From: JACKNG01 sp050184115
Lineage (GTDB): Bacteria > Pseudomonadota > Gammaproteobacteria > Ga0077536
Assembly (NCBI GenBank): GCA_050184115.1
Contig: JBFXAQ010000001.1
Span: forward strand, 1,271,892-1,335,891
Length of the DNA: 64,000 nucleotides
Direction of reading: 5' to 3'
A model generated the notes under the pieces. That model worked only from the letters and a program-made list of their open reading frames with translations. It did not search any database and had not been told where the DNA came from. Numbering within the stretch: position 1 is the stretch's first letter; every line of letters begins with the position of its first letter. Below, one piece after another: positions 1-8,779 of the stretch. The translations under genes and the position numbers were made by a program.

Positions 1-632
1 TCCTCGACCAGCTGCACCAGGTAACCCGAGACGAAGCGACTGGCGAGCCCGAGGTGACGCAGGATCTGGACCAGCAGCCAGGCGCTGTCACGGCACGAGC
101 CGCGCCCGCTGGTGAGCGTTTCCTCGCAGGTCTGTACGCCCGGTTCGAGGCGCACCACGTAGTCGATGTCGCGTTCGAGGCGCTGGTTCAGCGCGACCAG
201 GAAGTCGATGGTCGGCGTCGGCTCGCGCTGAACTGCGGCGAGCCAGTCATCGAGGCGCGGCCCGCGCTCGTCGATGGCCAGGTAGGGGGCGAGATCGTCA
301 CGCAGCTCATCGTCATAGGCAAAGGGGCACTGCATCGCCGACTCCTCGAGAAAGAAGTCGAACGGATTGATGGCGACCATCTCGGCGATGACTTCGACAT
401 CGACGGTCAGGTGCCGGGCGCGCTCGGGGAAGACCAGTCGCGCGAGGTAGTTGTTGTAGGGGTCCTGCTGCCAGTTGATGAAATGTTCGGCCGGTTCGAC
501 CTTCAACGAATAGCCGGTGATACGGGTGCGACTGTGCGGCGCGGGTCGCACGCGCAGCACGTGCGGCGCGAGTGTGACCAGGCGATCGAAGCGGTAGTCG
601 GTGTGATGACGAATGGCGACGCGTATGCTCAA
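1..632 (-). CDS. Large transglutaminase-like / DUF2126 protein (N-terminal part, runs off the left edge)
   Basis: The first 210 residues of a protein continuing beyond the window. The N-terminus has the beta-rich domain that precedes bacterial transglutaminase-like cores, with the stretches EHFINWQQDPYNN and INPFDFF that I associate with the approximately 1,100-aa transglutaminase/DUF2126 family. The core begins near residue 175 with GSCRDSAWLL, which contains the expected catalytic cysteine. The start is taken as TTG at 632 because no ATG is in frame upstream. It diverges from the ATP-grasp gene with only 73 bp between them. Family knowledge: such proteins are encoded together with circularly permuted ATP-grasp, alpha-E and Anbu genes, all present here; the joint function (a peptide ligase/protease pathway) is unproven. 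Confidence 0.85.
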   Translation of the reverse strand, partial: MSIRVAIRHHTDYRFDRLVTLAPHVLRVRPAPHSRTRITGYSLKVEPAEHFINWQQDPYNNYLARLVFPERARHLTVDVEVIAEMVAINPFDFFLEESAMQCPFAYDDELRDDLAPYLAIDERGPRLDDWLAAVQREPTPTIDFLVALNQRLERDIDYVVRLEPGVQTCEETLTSGRGSCRDSAWLLVQILRHLGLASRFVSGYLVQLVE

Positions 633-705
633 GAGGACGGTCCTCGCAGATTGCCTTTGCCCGACGCAACTAGCATGATGGAATAAAGATTGCTTGCTCA
701 ATCAT

Positions 706-2145
706 ATGAAATTCTCCTGGAAATCCTATGACCCCAACGGTTTCTACGACGAGCTGATCAGTTCGCCCGGGCGCTACCGCCCGGCGGGGCGCGCGGTCGC
801 CCGGCATATTCGTTCTCTCACGCCGGAAGAGATCCGTGAGCGCCAGTTCGCCGCCGAACTGGCCGTCAAGACCATGGGCATCACCTTCACCGTGTATGCC
901 CAGGGCACCAATATCGATCGCGCGTGGCCTTACGACATCATCCCGCGCACCATTTCGGGGAGCGAATGGGATCGGGTCGAAGCCGGTCTCATCCAGCGCC
1001 TGACGGCACTCAACCATTTCATCAACGATGTCTACAACGAGCAGAAGGTGTTCCGCGACGGCATCGTGCCGCGCGAACTGATTCTGGAGTCGAGCAATTA
1101 CCGTGCCGCCTGCGTTGGCATGAAGCCCAAGTTCGGCGTGTGGGCGCACATCTGCGGGTCCGACCTCATCCGCGATCGCGACGGCACCTTCTACGTGCTC
1201 GAGGACAATTTGCGCGTACCGTCCGGCGTCTCCTACATGCTGGAGAACCGCAAGGTCACCAAGCGCGTGTTCCCGGAACTGTTCGAATCGGAGAACATGC
1301 GTCCGATCGGCGAGTACACCTCGCACCTGTTCGATACGCTGGCTTCGCTGTCGCCGCGTCGCGGCGATTACCCCGAGGTCGTCGTGCTGACCCCTGGCAT
1401 CTTCAACTCCGCCTACTTCGAGCATTCCTACCTCGCCCAGCAGATGGGCGCGGAACTGGTCGAAGGGCCTGATCTCTTCGTCGGCGACGACGACTGCGTC
1501 TACATGCGCACCATTGCCGGGCCGTCGCGGGTGGATGTCATCTACCGGCGCATCGACGACCTCTTTCTCGACCCCGAGGTCTTCAACCCCGACTCGGCGC
1601 TGGGCGTGAGCGGCTTGATGCGTGCCTGGCTGAAGGGCAAGGTGGCGCTTGCCAATGCGCCGGGCGCGGGAGTCGCCGACGACAAGGCGGTCTACACGTA
1701 CGTGCCGGACCTGATCCGCTACTACCTCGGCGAGGAGCCGATCATTCCCAACGTGCACACCTGGCGCTGTGGGGAAAAGGCATCGCGTGATCACGTGCTG
1801 AAGAATCTCGAGAAGCTGGTGGTCAAGCCGGCCAACGAGTCCGGTGGCTACGGCATGCTGATCGGGCCGGCGGCCAGCGAGCGTGAACGCCGTGCGTTCG
1901 CCCGTCGCATCCGCGCCAATCCCCGCAACTACGTTGCCCAGCCCCTGATCTCGCTGTCGACCTGCCCGGCGGTATGTCCGGGCGGCATCGAGCCGCGCCA
2001 CGTCGACTTGAGACCATTCATACTGCAGGGCGGTCGCCATTACGTCACGCCCGGCGGGCTGACGCGGGTTGCCCTGGTCAAGGGTTCCTACGTGGTGAAT
2101 TCCTCGCAGGGTGGCGGCAGTAAAGATACCTGGATCGTCGACTGA
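706..2145 (+). CDS. Circularly permuted type-2 ATP-grasp protein
   Basis: A 479-residue protein of the DUF404/DUF407 ATP-grasp family, predicted to form amide bonds using ATP, substrate unknown. Visible signatures are VLEDNLRVPSGVSYM near residues 164-178 and the glycine-rich nucleotide-binding stretch KPANESGGYG near residues 374-383; the circular permutation puts the ATP-binding lysine region late in the chain. An in-frame TTG lies 12 bases upstream, but the ATG at 706 gives the family-typical start MKFSWKSYDP. The stop overlaps the next ATG by one base (TGATG), indicating translational coupling to the alpha-E gene. Length is normal for the family. Confidence 0.9.
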   Translation: MKFSWKSYDPNGFYDELISSPGRYRPAGRAVARHIRSLTPEEIRERQFAAELAVKTMGITFTVYAQGTNIDRAWPYDIIPRTISGSEWDRVEAGLIQRLTALNHFINDVYNEQKVFRDGIVPRELILESSNYRAACVGMKPKFGVWAHICGSDLIRDRDGTFYVLEDNLRVPSGVSYMLENRKVTKRVFPELFESENMRPIGEYTSHLFDTLASLSPRRGDYPEVVVLTPGIFNSAYFEHSYLAQQMGAELVEGPDLFVGDDDCVYMRTIAGPSRVDVIYRRIDDLFLDPEVFNPDSALGVSGLMRAWLKGKVALANAPGAGVADDKAVYTYVPDLIRYYLGEEPIIPNVHTWRCGEKASRDHVLKNLEKLVVKPANESGGYGMLIGPAASERERRAFARRIRANPRNYVAQPLISLSTCPAVCPGGIEPRHVDLRPFILQGGRHYVTPGGLTRVALVKGSYVVNSSQGGGSKDTWIVD

Positions 2146-3107
2146 TGTTGTCCCGCGTCGCTGAACGACTCTACTGGCTCGGACGTTACCTCGAGCGCAC
2201 CGAGAACACGGCTCGCCTCATCAACGTCTACGGCAACGTCCTGCTCGACCTGCCGCGCCCGGCCAAGCTGGTGTGGGAATCGCTGGTCGCCATCACCGGC
2301 AGCGAGGCGGGGTTCGCCGAGCGCTACACCCGGGCCGACGAACGCAACGTGGTCAAATTCTACCTGGCCGACCTCACCAACCCGACATCCGTGCGCACCT
2401 CCGTCGCGATGGCGCGGGAGAACGCGCGCACGGTGCGCGAAATCGTGCCGAGCAACTCCTGGGAAGGCATCAACGACCTGCACCTGTACCTGCAGGACAA
2501 CATGGAGGGTGCGCTTGCGCGTCGCGGCCGCGACGCCTTCCTGACCCATGTCATCAATGCCTGCCAGTTCATCGTCGGTGGTCTCGACAGCACCATGAGC
2601 CGCGACGCCGCCTGGCAGTTCCTCAGCGCCGGGCGTTACCTCGAACGCGCCGACATGACCTCACGCATCGTCGATGTCGGCATCGCCAACGTCTTTCCCT
2701 GGGTGAGCTGGATGCACGGCGGTAACGTGCCGGAGGGCGCACAGAGCCCATACGAGAGCGTACTGTGGATGAGCGTGCTGCGCTCGCTATCGGCGCTGCA
2801 GATGTACCGGCGGCTGGTACCGGAGCGGGTGCGCGCCGACGAGGTTGTGACTTTCCTGTTGCAGGACCGCCAGTTTCCGCGTGCCGTCGCGCATTGCCTG
2901 CAGGAACTGCGCCATTCGCTGGATGCCCTGCCCAAGGATGCCGCGGCGGTACGTGCCGCCCGCCACGCCCTGCGCCGGGTCGAACGGGCGGACTTCGATG
3001 CCGTGCTCGCGGCCGGCGGCCTGCACGACTTCATAGACACCCTGCAGGTCGACTTCGCCGACCTCCACGCGGCCATCGAGGCGACCTGGTTCTTGCCGCC
3101 GGCCTGA
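2145..3107 (+). CDS. Alpha-E domain protein
   Basis: A 320-residue, almost wholly alpha-helical protein of the alpha-E (DUF403) family. It begins MLSRVAERLYWLGRYLERTE, the hallmark N-terminus of the family, and a second LERADMTSRI-type helix occurs near residue 170. No enzymatic residues are known. The family almost always sits directly after a circularly permuted ATP-grasp gene, as here with a one-base overlap, and is thought to be its partner in a peptide-synthesis or modification pathway. It ends 36 bp before the end of the convergent Anbu gene. Confidence 0.9.
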   Translation: MLSRVAERLYWLGRYLERTENTARLINVYGNVLLDLPRPAKLVWESLVAITGSEAGFAERYTRADERNVVKFYLADLTNPTSVRTSVAMARENARTVREIVPSNSWEGINDLHLYLQDNMEGALARRGRDAFLTHVINACQFIVGGLDSTMSRDAAWQFLSAGRYLERADMTSRIVDVGIANVFPWVSWMHGGNVPEGAQSPYESVLWMSVLRSLSALQMYRRLVPERVRADEVVTFLLQDRQFPRAVAHCLQELRHSLDALPKDAAAVRAARHALRRVERADFDAVLAAGGLHDFIDTLQVDFADLHAAIEATWFLPPA

Positions 3108-3128
3108 ACGGGCGCCTGGCGCGCAGGA

Positions 3129-3144
3129 ACCCGCTGCCGCGGGT
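3129..3144. terminator. Short hairpin between convergent genes
   Basis: ACCCGC and GCGGGT are separated by four bases, giving a 6-bp G+C-rich stem at the meeting point of the alpha-E gene (+) and the Anbu gene (-). There is no clear T tract on either side, so a bidirectional terminator role is only suggested by position. Confidence 0.3.
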
Positions 3145-3899
3145 CAGCCGCTGCTGCCGGGGTTCTCGACCGGGTTGTCCCAGGCCGCGGCCCAGGCCGG
3201 GTGGGGCAGGGAGCGGAAGGCATCCTTGAGACGCGCGTCCCAGTTGCGTTTCAGTTCGCGCAGGTAGTCACTGTCCTCGTCGAGGGCGAGACGGTTCTTC
3301 AGCACGTAGGAATCGGTCGCATAGGCCAATACTTCGATCGGCGGCCCGACGGTGACGTTGCTGCGCATGGTCGAATCCATCGACACCAGTCCGCACAGCA
3401 CGGCCGTGTGCAGCGCCGTTTCCGGCGCGATGATGCGATCGAGGATTGGTTTGCCGTACTTGCTCTCGCCGATCTGCAGGAAGGGCGTGGTGCGCGAGGT
3501 CGAGATGTGGTTGCCCTGCGGGTAGATCAGGACGACGTCGGGCGGTGCGCCGTGGATCTGGCCGCCGAAGATGATGCTGGCCTCGAAGTCGGGGCCGCCG
3601 CCAGTCTTCTGCTGCTGCATCACGCTGACCTGGCCGACGTAGTCGGCGGCGTCCTCGAGCGTCTTCATCGTCATCAGCGACATCGGCATGCCCTGGTTGA
3701 TGTCGTGCTTGAGCTGGTTGACGATGCCCTGGCTGGTGGCGAGGTTGCCCGCGGTCAGCAGGCAGAACTGGCGCTGGCCGTCGATGCCGAAGGTGTGCAT
3801 CTTCGAATAGGTGCTGATCTGGTCGACGCCGGCATTGGTCCGCGAATCGGACACGAAGACGAGGCCCGCGTTGAGTTTGATAGCCAGGCAATAGGTCAT
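3144..3899 (-). CDS. Anbu-type proteasome-like peptidase
   Basis: A 251-residue protein of the Anbu (ancestral beta-subunit, COG3484) branch of Ntn hydrolases. After removal of Met1 it would expose Thr2 (MTYCLAIKLNAG), the expected N-terminal nucleophile, followed by VFVSDSRTNAG near residue 16, matching the conserved Asp/Ser region of proteasome beta folds. The start at 3899 was preferred over upstream starts because only it exposes the nucleophile. The family assembles into open helical or ring-like oligomers, and its genes neighbour ATP-grasp, alpha-E and transglutaminase genes as here. It lies 107 bp downstream of ccmI on the same strand, so read-through from the ccm operon is possible. 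Confidence 0.87.
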   Translation of the reverse strand: MTYCLAIKLNAGLVFVSDSRTNAGVDQISTYSKMHTFGIDGQRQFCLLTAGNLATSQGIVNQLKHDINQGMPMSLMTMKTLEDAADYVGQVSVMQQQKTGGGPDFEASIIFGGQIHGAPPDVVLIYPQGNHISTSRTTPFLQIGESKYGKPILDRIIAPETALHTAVLCGLVSMDSTMRSNVTVGPPIEVLAYATDSYVLKNRLALDEDSDYLRELKRNWDARLKDAFRSLPHPAWAAAWDNPVENPGSSG

Positions 3900-4006
3900 G
3901 CGATCGGGGCCACGCGACAAGGGACAGCAAGAGTAGGCGCGCGGTCCGGGGGACGCAAGCGGCAGGGGTGCGGCTTGCGCGGGCGCCCTTGGTTCAGCGC
4001 CACAGG

Positions 4007-5197
4007 TCATTCCACGACGGTGTCGATGACGACGCCGAGCGCACCGCTTTCGCCCGCGGTCTGCACCGTCAGGCGGCCTTCGAGGTCGCCGGGACCGGCC
4101 TGCGGCGCACCGGAACGGGACACCCGCGCGACCACTTCGACGGTGTCGTGTGCACTGAGCGTGTGCCCGGGCACCATCGCCATGCTGTCGTCGAGGCGCA
4201 CGCGCGCCGGCAGCTCGGCCAGGGTGAGACGGGTGACTGCGAGCGGCGCGGGCGGCCCCTGCGTGGCGCGCGCAAGGACGAACACGGCGGTGTCAGGCGC
4301 GAGGCCCGTGCCCAGTCCCGGTGCAAGCGTGACGTCGAGGTCGAGGGCGCGCATCGGGGGGGCATCGCCCGCCGTCGCCGGTGGTGCCCCGACGACGCCA
4401 CCGACACCTGCGATCATCATCTCCAGCTCGTGACGGAATGGGGCGCCGGGTGGCAGCGCGGAGAGCGCTTGGCGCCAGGCGGCCAGGGCCTGTTCGCGTG
4501 CGCCGTCCTGTTCGAGCGCGATGCCTTCGAGGACCAGCCCGGTGACGTTGCCGGGTTCGAGTACGCGTACGCGGCCGATGAGTTCGCGAGCGCGCGGGCC
4601 GAACCGACCGCCGTCGTGCATGGCCAGCGCATCGACGAGCAGCAGCAGGCCACTTACGTCATCGGGAGCGAGGTCGTGTGCGCGCTCGGCAGCGGCGAGC
4701 GCCTCGTCGTAGCGGCCGAGCGACAGGGTGGTGCGGCCGAGGACGGTCCAAGCCTCGACGTCACCGGGCACGGCGACCGTGCGCGCGCGGACCTCGTCGA
4801 GCAGGAGTTCGACGGCGTTGCGCGGCTCGCTGACGTCGGCGCCGGGGTGGCTGATGGCGAACTCGGCCAGCCGTGGCGAGCCGAGGTGGTGGTAGAGCGG
4901 GATGCTCGCGCCGAGCACCGCCACCACCAGCAGTGCGAGTAGGGCACGGTTGCCGGCGCGGACCGGGGGCGCGGTCGCGGTGGTGGCCGTGAGCACGGCG
5001 CGCTCGAGTTCGGCCCGTACCAGTGCCGCTGACGCCCCATCGACGTCACCTGCGGCGATGTCCGCCTCGAGTTCGTCGAGGCGGCGCAGGTGATCGGCGC
5101 GGGTCTCGTCGTCGGCCGCGGCGCGTGCGCGCCAGGCCGGCAGCAGGGCGAGGACGGCCGCGACCAGCGCGGCGGTGACGAGAACGACGAGGAACAT
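4007..5197 (-). CDS. ccmI: Cytochrome c maturation protein CcmI
   Basis: A 396-residue inner-membrane protein that chaperones apocytochrome c to the CcmFH ligase. It has one membrane segment at residues 1-20, a cytoplasmic loop rich in acidic and arginine residues, a second membrane segment near 83-105 (NRALLALLVVAVLGASIPLY), then a periplasmic TPR-like region (TLSLGRYDEALAAAERAHDL) and a C-terminal beta-rich domain. This is the full-length CcmI layout. It is the last gene of the ccm operon; its ATG overlaps the ccmH stop by one base (TGATG). Confidence 0.92.
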   Translation of the reverse strand: MFLVVLVTAALVAAVLALLPAWRARAAADDETRADHLRRLDELEADIAAGDVDGASAALVRAELERAVLTATTATAPPVRAGNRALLALLVVAVLGASIPLYHHLGSPRLAEFAISHPGADVSEPRNAVELLLDEVRARTVAVPGDVEAWTVLGRTTLSLGRYDEALAAAERAHDLAPDDVSGLLLLVDALAMHDGGRFGPRARELIGRVRVLEPGNVTGLVLEGIALEQDGAREQALAAWRQALSALPPGAPFRHELEMMIAGVGGVVGAPPATAGDAPPMRALDLDVTLAPGLGTGLAPDTAVFVLARATQGPPAPLAVTRLTLAELPARVRLDDSMAMVPGHTLSAHDTVEVVARVSRSGAPQAGPGDLEGRLTVQTAGESGALGVVIDTVVE

Positions 5198-5676
5198 CAG
5201 GAGTGTCGGCGACGCTCGGCGTCGAGCAGCGCGGCGAGCCGGTCACGTTCTGCCTCGTCGAGTGGTGCTGGCGGCGGTTCCTGTCCGCGCCGCGCCCGGC
5301 GTACGACGATGACACCCGCGACCATGACGAGCAGGGCCGGTGCAGACCACAGCGCGACGGTGGTCGCCTTGAGCGGCGGTTCGTAGAGCACGAAATCGCC
5401 GTAGCGTGCGACCATGAACTCGCGCACGGCGTCGTCGCTCGCACCGGTCGCGAGCAGGCGGTGGACCTCGTCGCGCAGGTCCTGGGCGAGATCGGCGTGG
5501 GAATCGGCCAGCGACTGGTTCTGACAGACCAGGCAGCGCAGCTCGGCGAGCAGGTCGTCGTAGCGTGCCTGCAGCGCGGGGTCGTCGAAACCGAGCGGCG
5601 TATCCGCGGCGTGCAGCGGCAGCGGGGCCAGCGCGGTGAGCAGCACGGCCAGGGTGGCGAACGCAAACGGTTTCAC
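5197..5676 (-). CDS. ccmH: Cytochrome c maturation thiol oxidoreductase CcmH (short form)
   Basis: A 159-residue protein with an N-terminal signal segment (about residues 1-23), the redox motif LRCLVCQNQS with cysteines 48 and 51, and one C-terminal membrane anchor (ALWSAPALLVMVAGVIVV). It reduces the haem-attachment cysteines of apocytochrome c with CcmG. It starts with GTG at 5676, overlapping the ccmG stop by four bases (GTGA). The CcmI-type TPR domain that is fused to CcmH in some enterobacteria is a separate gene here. Confidence 0.92.
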   Translation of the reverse strand: MKPFAFATLAVLLTALAPLPLHAADTPLGFDDPALQARYDDLLAELRCLVCQNQSLADSHADLAQDLRDEVHRLLATGASDDAVREFMVARYGDFVLYEPPLKATTVALWSAPALLVMVAGVIVVRRARRGQEPPPAPLDEAERDRLAALLDAERRRHS

Positions 5677-6200
5677 GAGCCGCCCCCGTACTGGCGCACC
5701 AGCGGCAACACGTCGCGTTCCAGCACCGCCTCGGTCAGCGGGCCGACATGTTTGTAGCGGATGATGCCGGCGCCGTCGACGAGGAAGGTTTCGGGCACGC
5801 CGTAGACGCCGAGATCGAGGCCGAGCTTGCCCTCGTGGTCGAACAGGCTGGTCTCGTAGGGATCGCCGCGCTGCGCCAGCCAGCGCCGCGCGTCCGCGCG
5901 TTCGTCCTTGTAGTTGAGCCCGATCACTGGCACCACGCCGCGCGCGGCGAGCGTGTTCAGCACCGGGTGCTCCTCGCGACAGGCGACGCACCACGAGGCC
6001 CAAACGTTGAGTAGGAAGACCCGTCCGCCGAACGCCGCGCGATCGACTGGCGCGGCGGCCTCGTCGAGGACCGGGAGCGAGAAGGCCGGCAGCGGCTTGC
6101 CGATCAAAGGCGATGGCACGTAGCGCGGGTCGCGTTCGAGGCCGATGGCGAGAAACACCACGACGATGATGAACAGGCCGATGGGCAGGGCGTAGCGCAT
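5673..6200 (-). CDS. ccmG: Periplasmic thioredoxin CcmG/DsbE
   Basis: A 175-residue membrane-anchored thioredoxin-fold protein. It has an N-terminal hydrophobic anchor (residues 4-19), the active site WASWCVACREEHP with Cys71 and Cys74, and the conserved GVYGVPETFLVD containing the cis-proline of the fold. It donates electrons to CcmH and apocytochrome c. The start at 6200 follows the ccmF stop by 8 bp, and the end overlaps the ccmH GTG. Confidence 0.93.
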   Translation of the reverse strand: MRYALPIGLFIIVVVFLAIGLERDPRYVPSPLIGKPLPAFSLPVLDEAAAPVDRAAFGGRVFLLNVWASWCVACREEHPVLNTLAARGVVPVIGLNYKDERADARRWLAQRGDPYETSLFDHEGKLGLDLGVYGVPETFLVDGAGIIRYKHVGPLTEAVLERDVLPLVRQYGGGS

Positions 6201-6208
6201 CGGCGGCC

Positions 6209-8185
6209 TCAGCGGCTGGCCTGGACGGCCGCGTCGGCGTGCTCGCGTCGTTGCAGCACGGCGCGGCGGAAGCGCGCGTCGCGCGTCGCCAGCAGGCCGC
6301 CGGCCGCCATCAGGAGCGCGCCCAGCCACAACCAGCGCACGAAGGGCTTGACGCTCAGGCGCACGCTCCAGGCGCCACCGTCGAGTGACTCGCCGAGGGC
6401 GACGTAGAGATCGCGCGTGAGTCCCGGCACGATGCCGGCCTCGGTCATCGGCATGCCGCGCACGCGGTAGACGCGCTTCTCGGCGGTAAGCACCGCCAGT
6501 TCGCGTTCGGCGCGAGCGACGCGAAAGCGCGCCACGCGGCCGTCGTAATTGGGGCCGTCGGCAGCCTCCTCGGCGACGAATTCGAAGCGATAGGCACCGA
6601 GTTCGGCGACGTCGCCCGGTGCCATGCGGACATGCTTGTCGACGCCGTAGAGGCTGACCAGGGTGACGCCGACCACGGTCACCGCGAAGCCGACATGGGC
6701 GAGGCACTGACCGAGAAAGGCAGGTGGCAGGCCGAGCAGGGCGAGCCACGGCCGCTGCCGCGAGCGGCAGCGCGTCACCACCATGGCGAGCGTCGCCAGC
6801 ACCACCCAGGTGGCGAGGGCGAGGCCGCAGGCAGCAGCGAGACGATGGCCCGGTTCGAGCATCGCCACCGCGCCGCCCGTCACCACCACGGTGGCGATGA
6901 GCGGCTGGACCAGGCCGCGCGCGATGCGCGCCATGCCGTCGCGCTTCCAGTGCGCGCCCTGGCCGATGCCGAGCAGCACCAGCAGGGGAGCCATGAGGGG
7001 CACGAAAACGGCGTTGAAGTAAGGCGGGCCGACCGAGATCTTGCCGAGCTCGAGGGCATCGAGGACGAGCGGGTAGAGCGTGCCGAGCAGCACCGTGCCG
7101 GTGGCCACCGACAGCAGCACGCTGTTGGCGAGCAGGAATGTCTCGCGCGAAGTCAGGGCGTAGTCGGCGCCACCGAGCGTGCGCGGTCCGCGCCAGGCGT
7201 AGAGGGTCAGCGCACCGCCGATGACGATGGCGAGGAACACCAGGATGAAGATGCCGCGCGTCGGATCGGTGGCGAAGGCATGCACCGAGGTCAGCACGCC
7301 GGAGCGCACGAGGAAGGTGCCGAGCAAGCTGAGCCCGAAGGCGGCGATGGCGAGCAGCACGGTCCAGCTCTTGAAGACGTCGCGCTTCTCGGTTGCGGCC
7401 AGCGAATGGACCAGGGCCGTGCCGACCAGCCAGGGCATGAAGGAGGCGTTCTCGACCGGATCCCAGAACCACCAGCCGCCCCAGCCGAGTTCGTAGTAGG
7501 CCCACCAGCTGCCGAGCGCGATGCCGACGGTGAGGAAGGACCAGGCGAGCAGGGTCCAGGAACGCGCCCAGCGCGCCCAGGCGCTGTCGAGGTGACCGCC
7601 GATGAGGCCGGCGACGGCGAAGGCGAAGGCGACCGAGAAGCCGACGTAGCCGGTGTAGAGCATGGGCGGGTGGATGATGAGCCCCGGATCCTGCAGCAGT
7701 GGATTGAGGTCGCCGCCATCAGCCGGTGCTGGAATGGTGCGCAGGAAGGGATTCGAGGTCAGCAGCATGAAGAGCAGGAAGCCGACGCTGATCAGGCCCA
7801 TCACGGCCAGCACGCGGGCGACGAAGGCGGCCGGCAGGCCACCGCTGCGCAGGCTGACCGCGGCCGTCCACACCGCCAGCAGCAGCACCCACAGCAGCAA
7901 CGATCCTTCGTGCGCGCCCCACACGGCCGAGATGCGGTAGGCCAGCGGCAACGCCGAGTTCGAGTTGGCGGCGACGTAGGCGACGCTGAAATCGTTGTCG
8001 ATGAAGGCCCAGGTCAGCGCGATGAAGGCGAGTGCCACGCAGCCGCATTGCAGGCGCGCGGCGCCGCGCGCGAAGGTCATCCAGGCGAGGTCGCCGCGCG
8101 CCGCGCCGACCAGCGGGACCACCGCCTGCAGCAGCGCTACCGCCAGCGCGAGGACCAGGGCGAAATGGCCGAGTTCGACGATCAC
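6209..8185 (-). CDS. ccmF: Haem lyase subunit CcmF
   Basis: A 658-residue polytopic membrane protein that ligates haem from holo-CcmE to apocytochrome c. The WWD domain is visible at residues 235-252 (GWGGWWFWDPVENASFMP), and conserved histidines occur nearby (IIHPPMLYTGY near 170). About 14 hydrophobic segments are present, with a periplasmic domain late in the chain, as in the family. The GTG start at 8185 overlaps the ccmE stop (GTGA). Confidence 0.95.
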   Translation of the reverse strand: MIVELGHFALVLALAVALLQAVVPLVGAARGDLAWMTFARGAARLQCGCVALAFIALTWAFIDNDFSVAYVAANSNSALPLAYRISAVWGAHEGSLLLWVLLLAVWTAAVSLRSGGLPAAFVARVLAVMGLISVGFLLFMLLTSNPFLRTIPAPADGGDLNPLLQDPGLIIHPPMLYTGYVGFSVAFAFAVAGLIGGHLDSAWARWARSWTLLAWSFLTVGIALGSWWAYYELGWGGWWFWDPVENASFMPWLVGTALVHSLAATEKRDVFKSWTVLLAIAAFGLSLLGTFLVRSGVLTSVHAFATDPTRGIFILVFLAIVIGGALTLYAWRGPRTLGGADYALTSRETFLLANSVLLSVATGTVLLGTLYPLVLDALELGKISVGPPYFNAVFVPLMAPLLVLLGIGQGAHWKRDGMARIARGLVQPLIATVVVTGGAVAMLEPGHRLAAACGLALATWVVLATLAMVVTRCRSRQRPWLALLGLPPAFLGQCLAHVGFAVTVVGVTLVSLYGVDKHVRMAPGDVAELGAYRFEFVAEEAADGPNYDGRVARFRVARAERELAVLTAEKRVYRVRGMPMTEAGIVPGLTRDLYVALGESLDGGAWSVRLSVKPFVRWLWLGALLMAAGGLLATRDARFRRAVLQRREHADAAVQASR

Positions 8186-8625
8186 GGCGTGTGGTCACCG
8201 GCCGCCTTACCGGCAGCAACGGCGTCCGCGACCTCTGGCGGCATGTAGTTCTCGTCGTGCTTGGCCAGCACCTCGCTGGCGACGAACACCCCGGTTTCGT
8301 TGAACTGGCCATTGGCAACGATGCCCTGACCCTCGCGGAAGAGATCGGGCAGGATGCCCTCGTAGTAGACCACCTGTTCCTTGTGGAAGTCGGTGAGCGT
8401 GAACCACACGGCCAGGCCCTGCGGCTGGCGCATCACGCTGCCCTCGACGACCATGCCACCGAGCCGGAACGGCCGGTTCTGCGGTGCTTCGCCCGCGGCG
8501 ACCTCGGTCGGGCTGTAGAAGTACATCAGGTTCTTGTTGAACGCGGTCAGGATGAGGCCTGCGGCGATGCCGAGACCGGCGACGCTGAGCAGGATCACGA
8601 GCAGGCGTTTACGCCGTGGGGTCAT
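8182..8625 (-). CDS. ccmE: Haem chaperone CcmE
   Basis: A 147-residue protein with an N-terminal basic stretch and membrane anchor (residues 8-28), a beta-barrel OB-fold domain, and the haem-binding motif LAKHDENYMPPE, in which His123 would bind haem covalently and Tyr127 axially. It carries haem from CcmC to CcmF. The ATG at 8625 lies inside the end of ccmD (17-base overlap) and the stop overlaps ccmF by four bases. Confidence 0.95.
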   Translation of the reverse strand: MTPRRKRLLVILLSVAGLGIAAGLILTAFNKNLMYFYSPTEVAAGEAPQNRPFRLGGMVVEGSVMRQPQGLAVWFTLTDFHKEQVVYYEGILPDLFREGQGIVANGQFNETGVFVASEVLAKHDENYMPPEVADAVAAGKAAGDHTP

Positions 8626-8779
8626 CGTCGTCTCCGGCAAGGTCGATGGCCAGCGCGTCCAGCGCCCTGCGCTCGGCGCGCCGCGCGCCCAGCGCCACCA
8701 GGCCGAGCACCAGCGCGCCGATGCCATAGGACGTCCACACGTAGGCGCCGTAGCCGCCCATGGCGAGGAAGTCATGCAT
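8609..8779 (-). CDS. ccmD: Haem exporter small subunit CcmD
   Basis: A 56-residue protein with the family pattern: a short polar start (MHDFLAMGGYGAYVW), a single membrane helix, and a basic then acidic C-terminus. CcmD stabilises the CcmC-CcmE complex and helps release holo-CcmE. Its start overlaps the end of ccmC and its end overlaps the start of ccmE. Function is assigned from size, topology and position. Confidence 0.88.
   Translation of the reverse strand: MHDFLAMGGYGAYVWTSYGIGALVLGLVALGARRAERRALDALAIDLAGDDDDPTA

Noticed and set aside
6632..8248. A 538-codon plus-strand frame opposite ccmF
   Set aside because: It is antisense to a gene with clear WWD and haem motifs, is rich in Gly, Glu, Arg and His without domain character, and arises from G+C-rich codon structure.
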